From the NCBI RefSeq assembly GCF_000091545.1, contig NC_006461.1, forward strand, positions 1,178,469 through 1,242,468: DNA of 64,000 nucleotides. The letters run 5' to 3'. The notes below the pieces were generated by a model, which had not been told where the DNA came from, searched no databases, and saw nothing but the letters and a program-made list of their open reading frames with translations. This stretch comes from Thermus thermophilus HB8. Lineage in GTDB: Bacteria; Deinococcota; Deinococci; Deinococcales; Thermaceae. Shown here in pieces: positions 1 to 7,789 of this stretch. Made by a program: the position numbers and the translations under genes. Positions within the stretch are counted from its first letter, which is position 1; each line of letters starts with the position of its first letter.

Positions 1-670
1 TCAGGACCAAGGGCTCCCCCTGGTTGGTGGAGACGATCACCTGCTCGTCCTCGGGGATGATGCCGATGGGCTTCAGGCCCAGGATCTCCACCACGTCCTC
101 CACGGAGAGCATGTCCCCCCGGGCCACCATCCTGGGGCGCAGGCGGTTGATGACGAGGAAGTTCTCCCGCACCTCCCGGGCCTCCAGGAGGCCGATGATC
201 CGGTCGGCGTCGCGGACGCTACTGACCTCGGGGTTCACCACCACCAAGGCCCCCTCCGCCGGAGCGGCCGCCGTCTGGAAGCCCTTCTCTATGCCGGCGG
301 GGGAGTCTATGAGCACCCGGTCAAAGCCCTCCTCCTCCAAGAGGGCCCGCACCACCTCCTTGAAGCGCTCGGGGTCCAGGGCCTCCTTGTCCTTCGTCTG
401 GGAGGCGGGAAGGAGGAAGAGGTTCTCCACCCGCTTGTCCCGGATGAGGGCCTGCCGGAGCCTGGCCCGGCCCTCGAGGACGTCCACCAGGTCAAAGACC
501 ACCCGGCCCTCGAGGCCCATGACCACGTCCAGGTTGCGGAGGCCCACGTCCACGTCCACCACGGCCACCTTTTCCCCGAGCTTGGCCAAGGCGGCGCCGA
601 GGTTGGCGGTGGTGGTGGTCTTCCCCACCCCGCCCTTGCCGGAAGTCACCACGATGGCTCGCGCCTTCAC
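1..670 (-). CDS. minD: Septum site-determining ATPase MinD (3' end outside window)
   Basis: This is a ParA/MinD-type ATPase that, with MinC, places the division septum by blocking Z-ring formation away from midcell; it acts at the inner face of the membrane. About 223 residues are visible. The deviant Walker A loop GKGGVGKTTT lies near residue 11, followed by the typical DVDVGLRNLD and, later, a VLIDSPAGIEKG Walker B region. The C-terminal amphipathic membrane helix falls outside the window. The GTG start at 670 overlaps the TGA of the upstream winged-helix gene (GTGA), so the two are translationally coupled. Family assignment is firm; the missing end prevents checking the membrane-targeting helix. 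Confidence 0.93.
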   Translation of the reverse strand, partial: MKARAIVVTSGKGGVGKTTTTANLGAALAKLGEKVAVVDVDVGLRNLDVVMGLEGRVVFDLVDVLEGRARLRQALIRDKRVENLFLLPASQTKDKEALDPERFKEVVRALLEEEGFDRVLIDSPAGIEKGFQTAAAPAEGALVVVNPEVSSVRDADRIIGLLEAREVRENFLVINRLRPRMVARGDMLSVEDVVEILGLKPIGIIPEDEQVIVSTNQGEPLVL

Positions 671-972
671 CGTACCTCCTCCAGGGTTTCCACCACGCGG
701 TCCAGCTCCATCAGAAACTCCAAGACCCGCTTGCCCCTAGGCGTGAGGCTATATTCTACCCGAGGCGGCACCTCCGCGTAGGCCCGTCGGTCCACGAACC
801 CCATGAGGTGGAGCTCCCTGAGCCTCTCGGCCAGGGTCCGGGGGGAGAGGCGGAGGACGGCCTCGAGGTCGGAGAACCGCGCCGACCCCTTGCCCAGGGC
901 CCAGAGCACCTCCGAGGCCCCCCTCCGGGCCAGGACCTTCAGCACCTTGCGCGCGCCCTTGGAAAGGCCCAT
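667..972 (-). CDS. Small winged-helix (HxlR-like) transcription regulator
   Basis: A 101-residue protein with the pattern of the HxlR/MarR winged-helix group: a recognition region around residues 33-60 (FSDLEAVLRLSPRTLAERL) and a wing around residues 62-80 (VDRRAYAEVPPRVEYSLT). HxlR proteins normally bind DNA as dimers and often carry a sensing cysteine; none is present here. It is the first gene of the minD operon. The ATG at 972 is chosen because it begins the HTH domain and lies 7 bases after a TACCAT -10 box, predicting a leaderless mRNA. Its target is unknown; autoregulation of minD is an inference. Confidence 0.75.
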   Translation of the reverse strand: MGLSKGARKVLKVLARRGASEVLWALGKGSARFSDLEAVLRLSPRTLAERLRELHLMGFVDRRAYAEVPPRVEYSLTPRGKRVLEFLMELDRVVETLEEVR

Positions 973-978
973 GCCCCG

Positions 979-984
979 ATGGTA
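979..984 (-). promoter_or_regulatory. -10 box of the winged-helix/minD operon
   Basis: On the minus strand TACCAT ends 7 bases before the ATG at 972, the same geometry seen at several other genes here. No convincing -35 hexamer is visible. Confidence 0.4.
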
Positions 985-1016
985 CCAAAACGCTTCCCTC
1001 CCTGAAAGCCACGCCC

Positions 1017-1044
1017 TTGTCCCCCAAGGCCCTCCCGGTATAGC
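1017..1044 (+). promoter_or_regulatory. Promoter of the small membrane protein/mutase unit
   Basis: TTGTCC at 1017-1022 and TATAGC at 1039-1044 are separated by 16 bases. The predicted start of transcription falls at or just before the ATG at 1054, leaving little or no leader. Confidence 0.5.
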
Positions 1045-1053
1045 CTTGGTGGG

Positions 1054-1191
1054 ATGCGGGGCGAACCCAAGCCCGACTGGAAGGACTTCCTGGCCCTGGT
1101 GCTGGCCGCCTACAGCCTCCTCCTCCCTCCCCTCCTCGCCGTCCTCGGGGCCCTCCTCCTCTTCACCCTCCTCCTCGGCCTCCTGCGGTAA
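1054..1191 (+). CDS. Small hydrophobic membrane protein (45 aa)
   Basis: A 45-residue reading frame with a short charged head (MRGEPKPDWKDF) followed by about 30 hydrophobic residues rich in Leu and Ala with a Pro-Pro kink, ending in Arg. This predicts one long or two short membrane segments. It starts just downstream of a good promoter and ends 9 bases before the mutase ATG, so it is probably the first gene of that transcript. I do not recognise the family. Coding status rests on promoter placement and composition only. Confidence 0.5.
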   Translation: MRGEPKPDWKDFLALVLAAYSLLLPPLLAVLGALLLFTLLLGLLR

Positions 1192-1200
1192 AACTAAGGC

Positions 1201-2745
1201 ATGGAAGGCCTCTTTGAGTCCCTCCCCGAGGGGTACCGGGAGAAGCTCGGCCGGCCCGGGGAGTACCCCTTCACCCGGGGGATCTACCCCCGGATGTACC
1301 TGGAAAGGCTCTGGACCATGCGCCAGTACGCGGGCTTCTCCACCGCCGAGGAGTCCAACGCCCGCTACCGCTACCTCCTCTCCCAGGGCCAGACGGGGCT
1401 GTCCGTGGCCTTTGACCTCCCCACCCAGCTCGGCCTGGACCCCGACCACCCCATGAGCGTGGGGGAGGTGGGGCGGGTGGGGGTGTCCATCGCCACCCTG
1501 GAGGACATGCAGAAGCTCTTTGACGGCATCCCCCTGGACCAGGTCTCCACCAGCATGACCATCAACGCCCCGGCCATGATGCTCCTCGCCCTCTACCTCC
1601 TCGTGGCCGAGGCGCAGGGGGTGCCCTGGGACAAGGTCTCGGGGACGGTGCAGAACGACATCCTCAAGGAGTACTTCGCCCGCGGCACCTACATCTACCC
1701 GCCCGGCCCCTCCATGCGCCTCGTGACCGACATCTTTGAGTTCTGCGCCGCGCACGTCCCCCGGTGGAACACCATCAGCATCTCCGGCTACCACATCCGC
1801 GAGGCGGGGTCCACCGCCGCCCAGGAGATCGCCTTCACCCTGGCGGACGCCAAGGCCTACGTGCGGGCCGCCTTGGAGCGGGGCCTGGACGTGGACCGCT
1901 TCGCCCCGAGGCTTTCCTTCTTCTTCGCCGCCCACGGGGACATCTTTGAGGAGGCCGCCAAGTTCCGGGCGGCAAGGCGCCTTTGGGCAAGGATCATGCG
2001 GGAGGAGTTCGGGGCCAAGGACCCGAAAAGCTGGATGCTCCGCTTCCACACCCAGACCGGGGGCTCCACCCTCACGGCGCAGGAACCCCTCAACAACGTG
2101 GTGCGCACCGCCTACCAGGCCCTGGCGGCGGTGCTCGGGGGGACGCAGAGCCTCCACACCAACGCCTACGACGAGGCCCTGGGCCTGCCCACGGAGAAGA
2201 GCGCCCTCCTCGCCCTCCGCACCCAGCAGATCCTGGCCTACGAGAGCGGGGTCACCCGGGCCATAGACCCCCTAGGGGGGAGCTTCTACGTGGAGCACCT
2301 CACGGACAAGCTGGAACGGGAGGCGGAGCAGATTCTGCGGGAGATTGACGCCCTTGGGGGCGCGGTGGCCGCGGTGGAGGCGGGCTACTTCCAGAGGGCC
2401 CTCGAGGAGTCCGCCTGGCAGTTCCAGAAGGAGGTGGAGGAGGGCAAGAGGGTGATCGTGGGGGTGAACCGCTTCTTTGACCCCAATAGCCCCCTCAACG
2501 AACCCGTCCCCGTGCAGCGGATTGACCCCGAGCTCCACGAAAGGCGCAAGCGGGAGCTCGCCGCCTTCAAAGCCAATCGGGATGGGGAAAGCGTAAGGGT
2601 CGGCCTAGAGAGGCTAAGGGAGGCGGCAAGGGGCGAGGAGAACCTCTTCCCCTACGTGCTGGAGGCCTTCCGGCGCCGGGCCACCCTGGGGGAGGTCTGC
2701 GGGGTTCTTAGGGAGGAGTGGGGCGAGTACCAGCCCCCCCGGTGA
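1201..2745 (+). CDS. Methylmalonyl-CoA mutase-type large subunit, catalytic barrel only
   Basis: A 514-residue acyl-CoA mutase catalytic subunit. This family interconverts methylmalonyl-CoA and succinyl-CoA (or isobutyryl-/butyryl-CoA) with adenosylcobalamin. Recognisable parts are the N-terminal acyl-CoA barrel ([16 protein letters not shown]), [11 protein letters not shown], the substrate-binding [10 protein letters not shown] with its Tyr-His pair, and [13 protein letters not shown]. The C-terminal B12-binding domain (DxHxxG) is absent and no separate small subunit lies nearby, so it must pair with a subunit encoded elsewhere. Choosing between methylmalonyl- and isobutyryl-CoA mutase from sequence alone is uncertain. 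The neighbouring acyl-CoA synthetases suggest a role in propionate or branched-chain acid use. Confidence 0.88.
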   Translation: MEGLFESLPEGYREKLGRPGEYPFTRGIYPRMYLERLWTMRQYAGFSTAEESNARYRYLLSQGQTGLSVAFDLPTQLGLDPDHPMSVGEVGRVGVSIATLEDMQKLFDGIPLDQVSTSMTINAPAMMLLALYLLVAEAQGVPWDKVSGTVQNDILKEYFARGTYIYPPGPSMRLVTDIFEFCAAHVPRWNTISISGYHIREAGSTAAQEIAFTLADAKAYVRAALERGLDVDRFAPRLSFFFAAHGDIFEEAAKFRAARRLWARIMREEFGAKDPKSWMLRFHTQTGGSTLTAQEPLNNVVRTAYQALAAVLGGTQSLHTNAYDEALGLPTEKSALLALRTQQILAYESGVTRAIDPLGGSFYVEHLTDKLEREAEQILREIDALGGAVAAVEAGYFQRALEESAWQFQKEVEEGKRVIVGVNRFFDPNSPLNEPVPVQRIDPELHERRKRELAAFKANRDGESVRVGLERLREAARGEENLFPYVLEAFRRRATLGEVCGVLREEWGEYQPPR

Positions 2746-2753
2746 GGAGGGCC

Positions 2754-3140
2754 ATGGAAGGCGAAGCCGAGCTCTGGAACTTTTTGGAGAGGCACCTGAG
2801 GAGCATCTACGAGGGCGACTGGGCCACGTACGAGGCCACCACCCACGAGGAGCTTTCCCTCTACGAGTGGTTCGTGACCCCCCACCGCCTGGACGGCCTC
2901 CCCTTCCACCGCTTCATGGTGGAGAAGAACTGGGCCACGAGGGGCAGGGCCTACCGCCTGGACCTCCTGGAAAAGCGCCTTCAGCGCTATGGGGACGTGG
3001 CCATCTTCAGCTACACCCTCCTCCTCACCGTGGAGGAGGAGGCGGGCCTCCGCCACCGGGCGGTGAACGAGAGCCGGGTGGCGGTGCGCTTCCCCGAGGG
3101 GTGGAAGGTGGTGCACGTGCACAAGAGCCCGGCGGGGTGA
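2754..3140 (+). CDS. SnoaL-like/DUF4440-type protein
   Basis: A 128-residue protein with the pattern of the cone-shaped NTF2-like fold: an N-terminal helix pair (LWNFLERHLRSIYEGDWATY), then alternating strands ending in ESRVAVRFPEGWKVVHVHKS, the usual closing strand of SnoaL-like and CaMKII-association domains. These domains serve as small-molecule enzymes or multimerisation modules. The ATG at 2754 follows a GAGGAGG ribosome site and starts 8 bases after the mutase stop, so it is co-transcribed with the mutase. Its substrate is unknown. Confidence 0.7.
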   Translation: MEGEAELWNFLERHLRSIYEGDWATYEATTHEELSLYEWFVTPHRLDGLPFHRFMVEKNWATRGRAYRLDLLEKRLQRYGDVAIFSYTLLLTVEEEAGLRHRAVNESRVAVRFPEGWKVVHVHKSPAG

Positions 3141-3154
3141 AGGCCACCCCGCCG
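3130..3154. terminator. Hairpin between convergent genes
   Basis: CGGCGGGGTG (3130-3139) pairs perfectly with CACCCCGCCG (3145-3154) around a 5-base loop; the SnoaL stop codon lies inside the stem. There is no T-tract. It probably blocks read-through between the convergent SnoaL and acs genes. Confidence 0.4.
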
Positions 3155-3174
3155 GGGCGCGGCGCCCGTGGGGC

Positions 3175-5121
3175 TTAGGCGCCCTCCTTCAGCCGCTCCA
3201 CCACGGAGCGGTCCTCGAGGGTGGAGGTGTCCCCCTTGATCTCCTTCTCCCCGGCGGCGATCTGCCGGAGGAGGCGGCGCATGATCTTGCCCGAGCGGGT
3301 CTTGGGCAGGGCGTCGGTGAAGCGGATCTCGTCCGGGCGGGCGATGGGGCCGATGACCTTGGCCACGTGGGCCCTGAGCTCCTCCTTGAGGGCGTCCGAG
3401 GGGGTGTGCCCCTCCTTCAGGGTCACGAAGGCCACGATGGCCTCCCCCTTCACGGGATCGGGCCTGCCCACCACCGCCGCCTCGGCCACGGCGGGGTGGG
3501 CCACCAGGGCGGACTCGATCTCCATGGTGCCCAGGCGGTGCCCGGCCACGTTCAGAACGTCGTCCACCCGGCCCAGGATCATGTAGTACCCGTCCTTGTC
3601 CCGCTTGGCCCCGTCGCCGCTGAAGTAGACCCCGGGGTGCTGGCTGAAGTACTGCTGCAGGAAGCGCTCCGGGTCGCCCCAGACGGTGCGGAGCATGCTG
3701 GGCCAGGGACGGGTGATGCAGAGGTGGCCCCCCTCGTCGGGGTTCTCCACGGGGCGGTGCTCGCCGTCCAAAATCTCGGGCACCACGCCGAAGAAGGGCT
3801 TCCCCGCGTGCCCCGGCTTCATGGCGTGGGCCCCGGGGAGGGTGGTGATCATGATGCCGCCCGTCTCCGTCTGCCACCAGGTGTCCACGATGGGGCAGCG
3901 GCCCTTGCCGATCACGTGGTAGTACCAGAGCCAGGCCTCGGGGTTGATGGGCTCGCCCACGGTGCCGAGGAGCCTCAAGGAGTCCAGGCGGTGCTTGCCC
4001 GGCCAGCCCTCGCCCCACTTCATGAAGCTGCGGATGGCGGTGGGGGCGGTGTAGAAGACGGTCACCCCGTACTTGTCCACGATCCGCCAGAAGCGGTCGG
4101 GCTCGGGCCAGTTGGGGGCCCCCTCGTACATCACCGTGGTGGCCCCGTTCAAGAGGGGCCCGTAGACCACGTAGGAGTGCCCCGTGATCCAGCCCACGTC
4201 GGCGGTGCACCAGTAGACGTCCTCGTCCTTGAGGTCAAAGACCAGCTTGGTGGTGTAGTAGACGTAGGTCATGTAGCCGCCCGTGGTGTGCAACACCCCC
4301 TTGGGCTTCCCGGTGGAGCCGGAGGTGTAGAGGATGAAGAGGGGCTCCTCCGCCTCCATGGGTTCGGGATCGCACCGGTCGGGGGCGGCCTCCATGAGCT
4401 CGTGCCACCAGTGGTCCCGGCCCGGGGTCCAGGGCACCTCCTCCCCGGTGCGGCGCACCACCACCACGTGCTCCACGCTCGTGGCGTCCTTTAGGGCCTC
4501 GTCGGCGTTCTGCTTGAGGGGGACGATCCCGCCCCGGCGGAAGCCCCCGTCGGCGGTGATGAGGACCTTGGCCTCGGCGTCCTTGATCCGGTCCGCCAGC
4601 GCCCCGGCGGAGAAGCCGCCGAAGACCACGGAGTGGACGGCCCCGATCCGGGTGCAGGCGAGCATGGCGATGGCCGCCTCGGGGATCATGGGGAGGTAGA
4701 TGGTGACCCTGTCGCCCTTCTTCACCCCCAGGCGCTTGAGGACGTTGGCGAACCTCTGCACCTCGCGCCAGAGGTCGTGGTAGGTGAGGACCCTCTCCTC
4801 CCCCGGCTCCCCCTCCCAAACGATGGCCGCCTTGTTGCGCCGCCAGGTCTTCACGTGCCGGTCCAGGGCGTTGTAGGAGAGGTTGGTCTTCCCCCCCACG
4901 AACCACTTGGGGTGGGGAAGGTCCCCTTCCAGGACCTTCCGCCAGGGTTCAAACCAGTGGAGCTCCGAGGCCACCCGTCCCCAGAACCCTTCGGGGTCAC
5001 GGACGCTCTCCTCGTAGAGGCGCTGGTACTCCTCCTCGCTCTTGATGTGGGCCTGCTTGCGGAACTCCTCGCTGGGGTAAAAGACCCGCTCCTCCTTGAG
5101 CACCGACTCCAGCCTGTCCAT
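3175..5121 (-). CDS. acs: Acetyl-CoA synthetase, AMP-forming
   Basis: A 648-residue enzyme converting acetate, ATP and CoA to acetyl-CoA, AMP and PPi through acetyl-AMP; 648 is close to the usual 650. It shows [16 protein letters not shown] in the N-terminal cap, the phosphate loop [22 protein letters not shown] with the Trp that limits the acyl pocket to acetate, the hinge [14 protein letters not shown], and the C-terminal catalytic Lys in PKTRSGKI, which is also the usual site of regulatory acetylation. The ATG at 5121 follows AAGGAGGGAGG; TATAAG lies 10 bases upstream. It is divergent from the IclR-synthetase fusion, which is its likely regulator. Confidence 0.95.
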
Positions 5122-5160
5122 GCCTCCCTCCTTATACCTTGAAGGGTAGGCGCAGGACGA

Positions 5161-5226
5161 GGCGCGGGTCAAGAAAGCGGGGTTTTCGCGCCATGCCCCA
5201 AAGAGGGCGTTTCTTGACCCGGCGCC
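5161..5226. promoter_or_regulatory. Inverted-repeat operator candidate between acs and the IclR-synthetase gene
   Basis: GGGTCAAGAAA (5166-5176) and its exact reverse complement TTTCTTGACCC (5210-5220) are 44 bp apart centre to centre, about four helical turns. Similarity extends outward (GGCGC on the left, GGCGCC on the right). Each arm contains TTGACC pointing towards one of the divergent genes, but the spacings to the GATAAG and TATAAG -10 boxes (21 and 30 bases) are too long for ordinary promoters, so the arms look more like operator half-sites than simple -35 boxes. Confidence 0.55.
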
Positions 5227-5254
5227 CGAAGGGGTGGGAGGATAAGCTCAACCC

Positions 5255-7789
5255 ATGGCGCGCAAGCGAGGGCTTTCCACCGTGCAGCAGGCCCTGCGCC
5301 TTCTGGCCTACCTGGCCGACCACCCGGAAGGGGTGGGGGCGAAGGAGGTGGCCCGCCTCCTGGGGAAGAGCCTCTCCTCCGCCTACGCCCTCCTCCACAG
5401 CCTGATGGAGGAGGGCTTCGTGGTGAAGGAGGAGGGGGGCTTCCGGCTCGCGCGGCAAAAGCCCGTCCCCTTGGAGCCCACGCCCTTGGAGGAGGCCTTG
5501 GAGGAGCTCTACCTGCGCACCCGGGAGCGGTGCTACCTCGCCCTCCTCACCCCCCAGGGGGTGCGGCTCAAGACCCGGGGGCGGCAGGGCCAGCTCCACC
5601 CCCTGGGGGAGACCCTGCCCCCGGAGTGGCACGCCCTGGCCCTGGGAAAGGTGCTCCTCGCCTTCGGGGACTTCCCCCTGCCCCCCCTCACTCCCAAGAC
5701 CCCCTACACCCTCACCGACCCCCTGGCCCTGGAGGAGGAGCTGAAGCGCGTCCGGGCCTCGGGGCTTGCGGTGGAGATGGAGGAGTACGCCCTCGGGGTC
5801 TCCGGGGTGGCCGTCCCCCTCTTAAGCCCGGAGGGGCGCCTCCTCGGGGCCCTGGGGGTCAAGGTGCCCTCGCGCCGCTTCCCCTTCGCCTTTGGCCGCC
5901 TGGCCCGGGCCCTGGCCGAGGTGGCCCGGGTCTCCGCCCAGGTCCTGCCCGAGGAAGAGGCCCCCACCCCCCCGCCCGCCCTCCCCGAGCCGGTAAGGGT
6001 GGAGCGGATAGACCCCCCCGAGGCCCTCCGCCGCGCCGCCAACCTGCCCGACCCCCGGGCCGCCCACCGGGCGAGCCTCGAGGACCCCGAGGCCTTCTGG
6101 GAAGGCTTCGCCCGGGGTTTCGCCTGGGAAAGGCCCTGGAAGGCGGTCTTCCGCCGGGAGGACCGGACCTGGTTCGCGGGCGGCCTCACCAACGTGGCCC
6201 TAAACGCCCTGGACCGGCACCTCCCGGAAAAGGCCCAGCAGGTCGCCCTCCTCACCCTGGACGGAGAAGGGCGGCTCGGCAAGTGGACCTACAAGGAGGT
6301 CCGGGAGCTCTCAAGCAGGCTCGCCGGGCTCTTCCGGACCCTCGGGGTGGGGCGGGGGGACAGGGTGGCCCTCTACCTGCCCACGGGCCTCGAGGCCGCC
6401 CTCGCCGCCTTGGCCTGCGCCCGGATCGGGGCGGTGCACGCGGCCCTGCCCCTGGGCCTGGGCCCGGAGGCCCTGAGGCGGCGCCTCGAGGACCTGAGGC
6501 CCCGGCTCCTCGTGGCGGCGGACGCCTACTTCTACCGGGGCCAGCCCGTGCGGGTGCGGGAGGTGGTGGAGGCCGCAATCCAGGGCCTGGACCTCAAGGT
6601 CCTCTGGCACGTCCGGGGAAGCCCCGAGTTTCTGGAGCGGCTTTACGAGGCCCGGCCCGCCGAGCCCGAGCCCGTGCCCGCGGCCCACCCCCTCTTCCTC
6701 CTTCCCACCTCGGGCTCCACGGGGAAGCCCAAGGGCGTGGTCCACGGCCACGGGGGGTACATGGTGGGGGTCGCCTGGGCCCTCCGACACGTCTTTGACC
6801 TGAAGCCGGGAGAGGTGTTCCACACCACCGCCGACCTCTTCTGGATCGTGGGCCACTCCTTCGGCCTCTACGCCCCCTTGCTCCTCGGCGGCACCTCCCT
6901 CCTCGTGGAGGACCGGCCCGACCACCCGAGCCCCGGGGCCTTCTACGAGCGCCTGGCCCACCTCGGGGTGGACGTCCTCCTCACCTCCCCCGCGGTGCTC
7001 CGGACCCTGAGGCGCCACGGGGAGGCCCGGCCCACGGGCCTCCGCCTGGCGGCGAGCGTGGGCGAGGTGCTGAGCCCCGAGATCTGGCGCTGGACCCGGG
7101 AGCACCTGGCCTGGCCCGTGGACAACTGGTGGCAGACGGAGCTCGGGGCCCCCGCCCTGCCACGCCCCCCCCTCCCGGCCAAGCCCGGCCACGTGGGCCT
7201 CCCCCTCCCCGGGGTGGAGGCCCGGGTGGTGGACGAGGAGGGGCGGCCCCTCCCTCCCGGGAGCAAGGGGCACCTGGTCCTCGGCGCCACGGGGCCCGCC
7301 CACATGGTGGACCTCCAGGGGGGGCGCTCCCCCTGGCGGGGAGGCCTCTACTGGACGGGGGACCTCGCGGAGATGGACGAGGAAGGGTACTTCCGCATCC
7401 TGGGCCGCACCGAGGAGGTCATCAAGGTGGGCGAGGCCCGGATCGGCCCCGCGGAGGTGGAGGCCGTCCTCCTCACCCACCCCCAGGTGGCGGAGGCGGC
7501 CGCGGTGGGGGTGCCGGGGGAGACGGGGGAGGAGATCGCCGTCTTCGTGGTGCCGCAGGCCCGGGAGTTCCCCGAGGAGCTCAAGCCCCTCCTGGCGGAA
7601 AAGCTCAAGGCCCACATCCTGCGGCACCTGGGCCCCGTCCCGCCGCCCAGGGTCTTCTTCCGGGAACGCCTTCCCCGGACCCGCTCGGGGAAGATCCTGA
7701 GGCGGCTCCTCAAGGCGGAGCTTCTCGGCCTAGACCCGGGGGACACCTCGGGACTGGAGGAGGACTATGGCGCTGGAAAAGCTCCTTAA
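5255..7789 (+). CDS. IclR-family regulator fused to an AMP-forming acyl-CoA synthetase
   Basis: An 844-residue two-part protein. Residues about 5-65 form an IclR-type winged helix (TVQQALRLLAYLADHPEG, AKEVARLLGKSLSSAYALL). Residues about 75-235 match the IclR effector domain (WHALALGKVLLAF, the T-YTLTD-L turn, EEYALGVSGVAVPLLSPEG). A Pro-rich linker follows, and from about 245 there is a full acetyl-CoA synthetase: [37 protein letters not shown] with the acetate-pocket Trp, the hinge and the catalytic Lys in PRTRSGKILRRL. No frameshift joins the halves and all synthetase motifs are kept, so both may work. Normally IclR proteins and synthetases are separate. It overlaps the next synthetase gene by 23 bases. 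Acyl-CoA- or acyl-AMP-responsive control of itself and divergent acs is my inference. Confidence 0.9.
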   Translation: MARKRGLSTVQQALRLLAYLADHPEGVGAKEVARLLGKSLSSAYALLHSLMEEGFVVKEEGGFRLARQKPVPLEPTPLEEALEELYLRTRERCYLALLTPQGVRLKTRGRQGQLHPLGETLPPEWHALALGKVLLAFGDFPLPPLTPKTPYTLTDPLALEEELKRVRASGLAVEMEEYALGVSGVAVPLLSPEGRLLGALGVKVPSRRFPFAFGRLARALAEVARVSAQVLPEEEAPTPPPALPEPVRVERIDPPEALRRAANLPDPRAAHRASLEDPEAFWEGFARGFAWERPWKAVFRREDRTWFAGGLTNVALNALDRHLPEKAQQVALLTLDGEGRLGKWTYKEVRELSSRLAGLFRTLGVGRGDRVALYLPTGLEAALAALACARIGAVHAALPLGLGPEALRRRLEDLRPRLLVAADAYFYRGQPVRVREVVEAAIQGLDLKVLWHVRGSPEFLERLYEARPAEPEPVPAAHPLFLLPTSGSTGKPKGVVHGHGGYMVGVAWALRHVFDLKPGEVFHTTADLFWIVGHSFGLYAPLLLGGTSLLVEDRPDHPSPGAFYERLAHLGVDVLLTSPAVLRTLRRHGEARPTGLRLAASVGEVLSPEIWRWTREHLAWPVDNWWQTELGAPALPRPPLPAKPGHVGLPLPGVEARVVDEEGRPLPPGSKGHLVLGATGPAHMVDLQGGRSPWRGGLYWTGDLAEMDEEGYFRILGRTEEVIKVGEARIGPAEVEAVLLTHPQVAEAAAVGVPGETGEEIAVFVVPQAREFPEELKPLLAEKLKAHILRHLGPVPPPRVFFRERLPRTRSGKILRRLLKAELLGLDPGDTSGLEEDYGAGKAP

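Noticed and set aside
5122..5254. TTGACC arms as ordinary -35 boxes of acs and the fusion gene
   Set aside because: Spacings of 30 and 21 bases to the nearest -10 boxes are outside the normal range, though overlapping weaker -10 boxes cannot be excluded.
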